Part shown: one piece after another, positions 41,752-48,961 of the stretch | Layout: the number at the start of each line of letters is the position of its first letter | How positions within the stretch are numbered: the first letter of the stretch is position 1 | Assembly (NCBI GenBank): GCA_965242575.1 | Contig: OZ251461.1 | Location: 682,001-746,000 of the forward strand | Direction: 5' to 3' | DNA from: JANQOH01 sp965242575 | GTDB lineage: Bacteria; Pseudomonadota; Alphaproteobacteria; UBA7887 | DNA: 64,000 bases | Translations under genes and position numbers: made by a program | The notes under the pieces: generated by a model | Told to the model about the DNA's origin: nothing | Database searches by the model: none | The model's input: the letters and a program-made list of their open reading frames with translations, nothing else

Positions 41752-42478
41752 GACGGATCTCCGCCGTCTCCCCGCGGAACGCGATCCGAGACGGAAGTTC
41801 ATCCTGTTCTGCGAAGGCGGGAAAACCGAACCGGCGTATTTCTCCGCTGTCCGGAGAGCCCACCGGAGCACGCTGATCGAAATTTATTCGGGCGTGGGCG
41901 TACCCATGACCGTGGCGAAGAGGGCTGCGGCCCGCGCCAGAAAACACGGTCTCGCTCCGCGCCAACGCAAGCAGAGAGATTCGTTCGAGGAAAGCGATCA
42001 AGTGTGGGCGGTTTTCGACCGCGACGATCATCCGCGCTTCGACGAGGCGGTGGCGTTGTGCAAATCCAATGGCGTCTGCGTCGCCCGATCCGACCCGTGC
42101 TTCGAACTCTGGCTTATCCTGCACGAGCGCGATTACGACCGGGCATGTACGCGCCGCGACGTCCAGAGAAAGCTGGCGTCTCTGCGCCCGGAATACGACA
42201 GGGACGGCGCCAAGACGCCGGATTGCGCGGACCTTATCCAGCGCGTCGAGGACGCCGAACGCCGCGCCGAAGCGCAGCTGCAACGGCGTGACGAAGAGGG
42301 CGCGCCGCACGGAAACCCGTCTTCGACCGCGGGCCGGCTGACGCGGGCGATTCGCGAGGCCGATGAGGCGGCGCGACCGGGCGGCACGCGCGCCGAAGCC
42401 GCTGGACACGCGCCGCGCGGCCGGGTAGGTTCGCCGTTCGTTGCGATTCGCGTTGCCGGCCCGCCGCGAGGGCGGTAG
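41735..42478 (+). CDS. RloB-family protein (Toprim-like partner of RloA)
   Basis: A 247-residue protein starting at TTG (41735), which gives the family-typical basic N-terminus LSRRGRTDLRRLPAERDPRR. Motifs: FILFCEGGKTEPAYF (22-36, with acidic E27), WAVFDRDDHP (91-100, D95/D97) and RSDPCFELWLILH (118-130). These acidic residues suggest a metal-dependent Toprim-like nuclease domain. The C-terminal ~45 residues are variable. The last ~230 bp, including the stop, are duplicated at 47053-47295. It forms an operon with rloA by overlap. Confidence 0.8.
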   Translation: MSRRGRTDLRRLPAERDPRRKFILFCEGGKTEPAYFSAVRRAHRSTLIEIYSGVGVPMTVAKRAAARARKHGLAPRQRKQRDSFEESDQVWAVFDRDDHPRFDEAVALCKSNGVCVARSDPCFELWLILHERDYDRACTRRDVQRKLASLRPEYDRDGAKTPDCADLIQRVEDAERRAEAQLQRRDEEGAPHGNPSSTAGRLTRAIREADEAARPGGTRAEAAGHAPRGRVGSPFVAIRVAGPPRGR

Positions 42479-42502
42479 GGTCGGATTCGCCGCCGCGCCG
42501 CC
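42241..42502. repeat. direct repeat copy A: rloB 3' end plus promoter
   Basis: The same sequence occurs at 47053-47295. The last 60 bases (42435-42494 against 47230-47289) match at 59 positions; the upstream part has drifted and one copy lacks about 20 bp. In copy A the segment encodes the RloB C-terminus, then contains TTGCCG-N17-TAGGGT (42453-42481), with the stop TAG as the start of the -10. Copy A and copy B flank the large NTPase gene. Confidence 0.85.
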
Positions 42503-42554
42503 TCCCGGCCCCGCGATCCGGGGAGCGCGGAGAATCGCCGTGCGCCGCGCGGCG

Positions 42555-45500
42555 CTACGCGCCGGTAAGATCCAGCCGGAATACGCCGACGCGGATATCG
42601 CCCGGCTTCTTGATGTCCGCCGCTTTGTTTTGCAGGAATGCGGTCAGTCCGTCGAAATCGAGGCGTCTCTTTTTGTCCGGAGTCAGCCAGAATTTACGCC
42701 TCCCACCGTTCTGCCTCCATTCTCCAAGATAGACCAACAGGAGGCAGCCCGCCTTGCAGTCGGGATCGCACAAATAACCCTTGGCCAGCTGGTCGCGGAG
42801 TGCGGTTTCAAGATCCTTCCCGGAGTACCTGTCGGCAATTTTCACTTCTATGGTGACTTTCCGGTTCGAATCGGAGAAGTGAAGACGGATATCCGGAGAC
42901 TTGCCCTCCACGACCTCTTCCTCCCGGACCACCCGATATACGCCGTTCGCCCTCCATCGGAGGCGGAGCGCCAGAGTGCGCTGAATCCATTCCTCCTTCT
43001 TCGCGCTCTGGACCAGTTCGCGATCCGACAAATCTCCGTCTGCCAACTCGTCCCTAATATCTCCCAATCTGGCCATCGTTAGGTGGAAAGTCCCATCCCT
43101 GTCGTTAGGAGGAATTTCATAATTTCTTTCGAGCGCGATGATCTCTTCCGCAGTATAGGGTTCGAATTCTGCGTCGTCCGCCGCCCGCTGGCGCGCGCGC
43201 GACTTCAGATAATCGGCCGTCGACGCGAAGTCGGGCTCGCTCGCCAGCGATTTCAAGGCGCGGCATGTTGCGGCCCCGGGGACGTCGCACAGTTTCGGAA
43301 GCAGCCCCTCGCGCGCGTGTTGGGCGTGATCGCGCGCGTCCGGTCTGTAGCTCCCGTCACGGCGCCGATCTTCCTCCGGGCGGATGAAGGCGTAGGCCAG
43401 TTTGGTGAGATCCCGGAATACGCCGGCCTGGATATCCGGATCCTCGACGCTGAACGTGACGGAATCGCGGGATTCGAAGAGCAGTGCGAATATCTCGACG
43501 GCGCGCTCGCGGGACGCCGCATCGTCGGGGTCGACAAGCGTCGCCTTCAGCGCTTCCGTCGCTTCCACCGGGTCGAACCGCGCCAGCCCCAGAAGCCACG
43601 AAAGCGCAAGCTGGCCCCTAGAATCGGCGCGGTAGCGGTCGGCGCATTCGCGGGCGACAGTATCCCTGTCCACCGCATCGCCGGATTCGTCCAGGATACC
43701 TAAGATTTGATCGAGGTGTTCGGCCCAATTCGCCTGCTCGTCCTCCGCGACTTCGGGTGGCCACGACGTTATCTCGCGAAGCAGGCGGCGAGCGAGGAGC
43801 CGCTTGAGCGCATTATCCGCGCGGGCCAGTTTGCTCAATTCTGGCAAGTGGTCATGGCAGCCGGCGACGCCGAGCTGGGCGCTTACCTCGCCGCCTATCG
43901 CCTTCTCCACCTCGGCGGGATGAGATTTCGTCAAATCCGCGAGGAATGGCGCAAATCCGCCCAACTCCACGGTTGCGTAAGCGACGGCCCGTTCGGCATC
44001 GCCGGGCGATAGCGCGTCGGTCCATCCGCGGTTCTCCGCCTCGGCCGATACGCCCACGAGACCCAATATCGCGTCGTCTTGCATGACGCCCTTCTCCGAC
44101 TCGGGTCGAGTCGCCCACATCGCCGGCATCGTCGCCCGCCAATGCTCCCCAAGCGCCTTCTCGACTTCTGCGACGATATCCGAATTGAACGCCTCGGTCA
44201 GTCTCTGTCTGCTCCATACATTATACGAAGAAAAATCTCTGGCGGCGCGCCTTAGCCAATCATAGATATCATAGACGGTATGCATTCGTCGATCTTCCGT
44301 AAAATACTCGTCGGGAGAAGAAATCAATTCATTCCTCCACGTTTCCCATTCGCGCAGATGTTTCTCTTCTTCTTTTTCGTGCGAGTCTTTCTGCGCTTGC
44401 AATTCACGCTTCCACTCGGGTTCTACGTATTCTTTTGGCGGCGCCGTTCTTTCATCCAGTATCCGGCAAAGATCGAGGTCGCCATCCAGCTTCTCTCGAA
44501 TGGAGGCCAATTCCGACTCCCTATCTCCTCCCCACGGCCAGAGATCGAGCAGCGCGTGCAGCGCCACAACGCGTCTGTCCGGCAAGCTCGCGTCAGCCAG
44601 GGATTCCATCAACCAGAGCCGATCCGCCGGTTTCATACCCCCGATGAGGCTGTCGCGCGACCCACGGTAGTATCGCCAGTGGGAACGCTTACCTTTCACC
44701 TTGTATAGGAAATCCAACTCTGCCCAGAACGCGGAGGCCCGCAGGGCACGCGAATTTTGAACTGACTTTCGAAGTCTCTCCGCGGGTTTCTCGTCCATGA
44801 AAATCCCCACGGCATGTGCGAATACGGCTTGGCCGAATTTCGAAGCGACCACGCATGCGCGGATCAAATACTCATCGGGAGCGCCCAAATTTTCGGAAAC
44901 CTGCCTCTCGCACAGCGTCGCCAGAGCCGGAACGAGGTGATCGAACCTGGTGAATAGATCGCAAGGGCTACCCATACGTTCGTGCTCCCGTAGTATGAGA
45001 TTGCTAATTTCGTTGCGCAACTCCTCGGCGTGTGTCGATTTGGGATGCACGGTTTCGGCGATTTTGCGCGCCGCCCACTGGAACCCGCCGACCGTGTGTC
45101 GCGGCTCCGGCGTCCGCTTCATCAGCTCGATCAACCCGTCGGTCGTGAGTATGTCGGGATAGAGCTGTGGCGCGGCTCCGTGCACGACCCTGCCGGGCCA
45201 CGCCTGCGGACGTTTCATCAAATCGTCCGCGATCTCGCGCAGATCGACGTTGCGTCGACACGCGGCGAGCGCCCGGATCGCGATAACCCGGTGATATTCT
45301 CGCTGGGCTTCGTCCATAGCCACGGCTCTTGCCAAATCGGCGCACTGCTCGATCCGCCCCTGCCAGACCGTCTCGATCAGCAGCGCACGAACTTCGTCGT
45401 TGGAACGACCGAGGTCCCAGCATTCGCGTATCGTCGGCGCGAGGGCTGGATCGGCGATCCTGCGCACCGACGCTATGGGGATGTCCAGGCCGCGGCGGCC

Positions 45501-46922
45501 GCCCTTGCCGTATCGGGTGGCGAACGCCCGCAAGAGCCGACGTTTCGTATCGACGTCGAGCGATTCCGGATCTCCGTGCGAAAGAAGCGTTTCCGGCTCG
45601 CACTCGATGAGTTCGTTACGCACCGCGTCGTCCCGGAGCGCCAACCACGCCGCGATTTCACGCATGGAGGGCAGGACCACGTCGAATCCGTGCTTGTTGG
45701 CGAACAGAAGACGGAATAGCGCGCGCGTCGCCATTCCCTTATCCCGAAGATGTTTCAGCTGCTGGGCGGCCAGATATTCCCGGACGGTGCGATGGTGAAA
45801 GCGCACCCGCCCATAGGTGGCCGGATCGAAAAGCGCGCGCCGCAACAGCGCCGACCGCTTTTCGGACGTCCAGCCGTTCAGTATCCGGGCGGGATCCAGC
45901 GCTCGGTCGCCACGCCGAATATCCAACGTCCCGTCCGGAGATCGGATGACGCCGGTTCGCATGAGCGCGAGGGCCAGAGCAAGGCGCTCGGCCCCGCGGA
46001 CAGCGCACTCGTCGGCGAGGACGCGATGATCGGGCCGGTCGGGGTCGCGCAGTTTGGCGGTTACGTTCAGATCGTGCAGACGCTTCCACGAACCGAGGCG
46101 GCGGGAGTCGGGCCAGGATTGCTCCAGCCACTCCAGGTCCAGCGGACGGCGGGCGAAACTCCAGGCGTTTCGCCCCTCGACTTCGGCGAGGAACGTCGGT
46201 CCGTCGTCCACTCCGAGCCGTCGCTCCACGAACAGCCTTATCCGCCTGTCGCTCAACGGCAGCATGTAGAAAATTTGCAACGATTCTCCGTTCGCGGAGT
46301 CCGGGCCTTCCTCGTCCGCCGACGCCGGGCACCGGCCCTTGAGCGGCGCCAGGAACGCGTCGCCGGAGGAGCGCTCGCGAACGGCGGTCGTTTTCTCCTC
46401 CAGTACTGGCAGCCACTTCGATACCATCGGTCCGTCAATGGCTTGGCACCAGTCGCTCAACCGGGACGAGACGACGAATCGGGCGCGATGCAGGCAACCC
46501 CGAATATCCCTCGAGAGGTTGCGAAGCGCTCTCTCAAGAGTGCCTTGCCTGAGTTTCAGTTCATCGATCGAGTCGAGAAAGAACCATGCCGTCTCCTCCG
46601 GCTTCTTCACCCAGGAGTCGAACCGCACTTCCTCGTCCGGCGTGAGTAGGTCGCGCGTCTTGTCCCGATCGAGCGATTCGAGCGGCAGGAAGAACGCATA
46701 CTTGCCATCATCGACCAGCCGCTCCGCCACGCGCTTCATTTCGACGGTCTTGCCGGCGCCCGCCTCGGCCAGCAACACGACTCGAGGGCACTTCAGTAGG
46801 TCCTTCCAGCTCTTGTCGAAATCGAAATCCGAGTCGCCAAAACTGGCCAGGAGCTCGGCATCGCCGAGCTCCTTGTCCGTCAACGGGTGGAAGCGCCTGT
46901 CGAGATCGATAAACTCGGTCAC
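42555..46922 (-). CDS. NACHT/STAND-like NTPase with C-terminal PD-(D/E)xK-like nuclease
   Basis: A 1,455-residue protein. N-terminal NTPase: Walker A LLAEAGAGKTVEM (50-62), Walker B WFFLDSIDEL (113-122, with the D-S-I-D-E typical of NACHT-like proteins), then FVVSSRLSDWC and a helical region with VRFHHRTVREYLAAQQL (near 370), as often follows NACHT domains. The centre (about 400-1250) is all-helical, HEAT-like. The C-terminus holds PDIRLHF (D1344), then VTIEVKIA (E1359, K1361), the order of a PD-(D/E)xK nuclease. The start GTG at 46922 was chosen for GGTAGGA upstream; another GTG at 46955 would add 11 residues. The opposite orientation to its neighbours and flanking 240-bp repeats indicate separate insertion. 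Defence function is inferred. Confidence 0.7.
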   Translation of the reverse strand: MTEFIDLDRRFHPLTDKELGDAELLASFGDSDFDFDKSWKDLLKCPRVVLLAEAGAGKTVEMKRVAERLVDDGKYAFFLPLESLDRDKTRDLLTPDEEVRFDSWVKKPEETAWFFLDSIDELKLRQGTLERALRNLSRDIRGCLHRARFVVSSRLSDWCQAIDGPMVSKWLPVLEEKTTAVRERSSGDAFLAPLKGRCPASADEEGPDSANGESLQIFYMLPLSDRRIRLFVERRLGVDDGPTFLAEVEGRNAWSFARRPLDLEWLEQSWPDSRRLGSWKRLHDLNVTAKLRDPDRPDHRVLADECAVRGAERLALALALMRTGVIRSPDGTLDIRRGDRALDPARILNGWTSEKRSALLRRALFDPATYGRVRFHHRTVREYLAAQQLKHLRDKGMATRALFRLLFANKHGFDVVLPSMREIAAWLALRDDAVRNELIECEPETLLSHGDPESLDVDTKRRLLRAFATRYGKGGRRGLDIPIASVRRIADPALAPTIRECWDLGRSNDEVRALLIETVWQGRIEQCADLARAVAMDEAQREYHRVIAIRALAACRRNVDLREIADDLMKRPQAWPGRVVHGAAPQLYPDILTTDGLIELMKRTPEPRHTVGGFQWAARKIAETVHPKSTHAEELRNEISNLILREHERMGSPCDLFTRFDHLVPALATLCERQVSENLGAPDEYLIRACVVASKFGQAVFAHAVGIFMDEKPAERLRKSVQNSRALRASAFWAELDFLYKVKGKRSHWRYYRGSRDSLIGGMKPADRLWLMESLADASLPDRRVVALHALLDLWPWGGDRESELASIREKLDGDLDLCRILDERTAPPKEYVEPEWKRELQAQKDSHEKEEEKHLREWETWRNELISSPDEYFTEDRRMHTVYDIYDWLRRAARDFSSYNVWSRQRLTEAFNSDIVAEVEKALGEHWRATMPAMWATRPESEKGVMQDDAILGLVGVSAEAENRGWTDALSPGDAERAVAYATVELGGFAPFLADLTKSHPAEVEKAIGGEVSAQLGVAGCHDHLPELSKLARADNALKRLLARRLLREITSWPPEVAEDEQANWAEHLDQILGILDESGDAVDRDTVARECADRYRADSRGQLALSWLLGLARFDPVEATEALKATLVDPDDAASRERAVEIFALLFESRDSVTFSVEDPDIQAGVFRDLTKLAYAFIRPEEDRRRDGSYRPDARDHAQHAREGLLPKLCDVPGAATCRALKSLASEPDFASTADYLKSRARQRAADDAEFEPYTAEEIIALERNYEIPPNDRDGTFHLTMARLGDIRDELADGDLSDRELVQSAKKEEWIQRTLALRLRWRANGVYRVVREEEVVEGKSPDIRLHFSDSNRKVTIEVKIADRYSGKDLETALRDQLAKGYLCDPDCKAGCLLLVYLGEWRQNGGRRKFWLTPDKKRRLDFDGLTAFLQNKAADIKKPGDIRVGVFRLDLTGA

Positions 46923-47052
46923 GAGAATCCTACCCTCACGCGGACGATCGAACACCGGCCCCGCGCCGGCGACTCCGGAGCGCTACCATAGAGCCGCTTC
47001 CGCCGCCTGTCAAACGCAGAGTCGACCGCCACGCGCGCCGGCCCCGCGCCCG

Positions 47053-47295
47053 GCGCGTTGAGGAGGCCGAAAGCCGCGCCGAAGCGCACGCGCCGCACGG
47101 AGACCCGTCGACGGCCGCGGCCGGTCGAGCCGGGCGATTCGCGTGGCCGACGCGGCGGCGCGCTCGCGCGACCGGGCGGCGAGCGCGCCGAGGCTGCTGG
47201 ACACCCGCCGCGCGGACGGGTAGATTCCCCGTTCGTTGCGATTCGCGTTGCCGGTCCGCCGCGAGGGCGGTAGGGTCGGATTCGCCGCCACGCCG
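47053..47295 (+). pseudogene. direct repeat copy B: remnant of the rloB 3' end
   Basis: A second copy of 42241-42502. It contains frameshifts relative to RloB but keeps the final ERAEAAGH, RGRV, SPFVAIRVAGPPRGR-stop reading and the promoter after it. It fills the 385-bp gap between the NTPase gene and mod and supplies the mod promoter. No other gene is seen in 46956-47307. Confidence 0.75.
47248..47276 (+). promoter_or_regulatory. promoter of the type III mod gene
   Basis: TTGCCG (47248-47253), 17-bp spacer, TAGGGT (47271-47276), with the mod ATG about 25 bp after the predicted start. The -10 begins with the TAG that is the relic rloB stop. An identical promoter sits at 42453-42481 in repeat copy A. 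Confidence 0.55.
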
Positions 47296-47307
47296 GAGGA
47301 CGCCGCC

Positions 47308-48945
47308 ATGCCGGAGCTCGAGTTCAAGGGCAAGCAACACCTCTACGCCCACCATCTGGCGGTTCCCTACCGCCCGCTGGTCCCGGACCGCGCGCGGTCG
47401 GTCGGCGCCGGCGGGCAGGACGACAATTTGATTATCCACGGCGACAATCTGGACGCGCTGAAGGCGCTGCTGCCGCGCTACGCCGCGCGGGTGAAATGCG
47501 TCTATATCGACCCGCCCTACAACACCGGCAACGAGGGCTGGGCCTACAACGACAAGGTGAACGCTCCGCTGATGCGCGAGTGGCTGGAGCGCAACGGGCA
47601 GGTCGACCGCGAGGACCTGGAGCGCCACGACAAATGGCTCTGCATGATGTGGCCGCGCCTGCGGCTGCTCAAGGAGCTGCTGGCGGACGACGGCGCGATC
47701 TTCGTGTCGATCGACGACAACGAATCCCACCATTTGCGGATGGTTATGGACGAAATTTTCGGGGAGGAGAATTTCTTCGCCGTCCTTACCCGAAGGGCGA
47801 TGCACACCGTCCGCAATTCCAGCAAGGACTTCAATCTGAACGCGGACTACGTCATGGCCTACGCCAGGAACAAGTCGTGGTTTTCCGAAAGCGAGGACCG
47901 CTATATCCGCCACGTTACCGACAAGTCCGCCTCCTATCCGCACGACGACGGCGACGGGCGCGGCAAATACAAACTCGACCCCATTCACGCGCGGAACTAT
48001 TACGAACCCTATACGTTCAGGTTCGCCAACGGCGCGGAGTGGTCCCCACCCCAGGGGAGATACCCGGTCTATTCGCAGGACACCTTGCGCCGGATGGAGC
48101 GGGAAGGCCGCATCGATCTCTCCGGGAGGGAGCCGCTGGCCAAGCGGTATCTGGCGGAAGTGCAGGAGGGGCAACCCCCGAACGCCGTCCTCGATCCGGA
48201 CGTCGTCGGGTTCAACGCGAACGGAACGCGGGAGCTGCGCGAGATATTCGGCCAGGGCGGGGTCTTCCCGCAACCGAAGCCGACGAAACTCGTCAAATTT
48301 CTCATGGAGATACTGAGAAGCAAGGACGCCATCGTCCTCGACTCCTTCGCCGGCAGCGGGACGACGGCGCACGCCGTGCTGGCGCTGAACAAGGAGGACG
48401 GCGGGAGCCGCAAATTCATCCTCGTCGAATGCGAGGATTACGCCGATTCGATTACCGCCGAGCGGGTGCGCCGCGTCGTCCACGGCGTCCCGGAGGCGAA
48501 GGACGCCGCCTTGCGCGAGGGGCTGGGCGGGTCGTTCGCCTATTGCACGCTCGGCCCGCCGCTCGAAATGGAGACGATGTTGAACGGCGAGGCGCTGCCC
48601 GCCTGGCCGGTGCTCGCGGCCTACCTGCTGCACATCGCCTCCGGCGTGTCCGCCGGCGCCGAGGACCTCGCGCCGTTGAACGACGACGGGCTGTTCCACC
48701 GCGGCGACGCTGCCGATTACTACCTGATCTACGAACCGGACCTCGCATGGCTGCGCGGGCGCGGCGCGGTGCTGAACGCCGACCGCGCCGAACGCATAGC
48801 GGCCGCCAACCGGGCAGGGGAAAAGAAAAGGAAGGCGGTGGTCTTCGCGGCGGGGAAATACATCACCCAGGACGAACTGACGCCGATGGGCATAACATTC
48901 TGCCAGCTGCCCTACGAGCTGGTCGGCGCCGGACCCGGCCCCTGA
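47308..48945 (+). CDS. mod: type III restriction-modification methyltransferase (Mod)
   Basis: A 545-residue DNA adenine methyltransferase of the beta class, in which the catalytic motif precedes the AdoMet motif. DDNLIIHGDNLDALKAL is followed by YIDPPYNTGNEG (66-77, catalytic DPPY), and IVLDSFAGSGTTAHAVLAL (near 345) binds AdoMet. The region between about 150 and 330 should be the target-recognition domain, with the C-terminal part for Res contacts. The ATG at 47308 has CGGAGGA upstream; a longer in-frame start would run through the repeat. It precedes res by 16 bp. In type III systems Mod alone methylates one strand of an asymmetric site. The site here is unknown. Confidence 0.93.
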   Translation: MPELEFKGKQHLYAHHLAVPYRPLVPDRARSVGAGGQDDNLIIHGDNLDALKALLPRYAARVKCVYIDPPYNTGNEGWAYNDKVNAPLMREWLERNGQVDREDLERHDKWLCMMWPRLRLLKELLADDGAIFVSIDDNESHHLRMVMDEIFGEENFFAVLTRRAMHTVRNSSKDFNLNADYVMAYARNKSWFSESEDRYIRHVTDKSASYPHDDGDGRGKYKLDPIHARNYYEPYTFRFANGAEWSPPQGRYPVYSQDTLRRMEREGRIDLSGREPLAKRYLAEVQEGQPPNAVLDPDVVGFNANGTRELREIFGQGGVFPQPKPTKLVKFLMEILRSKDAIVLDSFAGSGTTAHAVLALNKEDGGSRKFILVECEDYADSITAERVRRVVHGVPEAKDAALREGLGGSFAYCTLGPPLEMETMLNGEALPAWPVLAAYLLHIASGVSAGAEDLAPLNDDGLFHRGDAADYYLIYEPDLAWLRGRGAVLNADRAERIAAANRAGEKKRKAVVFAAGKYITQDELTPMGITFCQLPYELVGAGPGP

Positions 48946-48961
48946 ACGCCGGAGGCGCGCC

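Noticed and set aside
40477..42478. The ATPase pair as a PARIS or retron system
   Set aside because: The second protein has RloB motifs, not the DUF4435 features of AriB, and no reverse transcriptase or non-coding RNA structure was seen.
42555..47307. Insertion sequence bringing in the NTPase gene
   Set aside because: No transposase and no short terminal inverted repeats were seen. The flanking repeats are long duplications of rloB and promoter DNA, unlike an IS target-site duplication.
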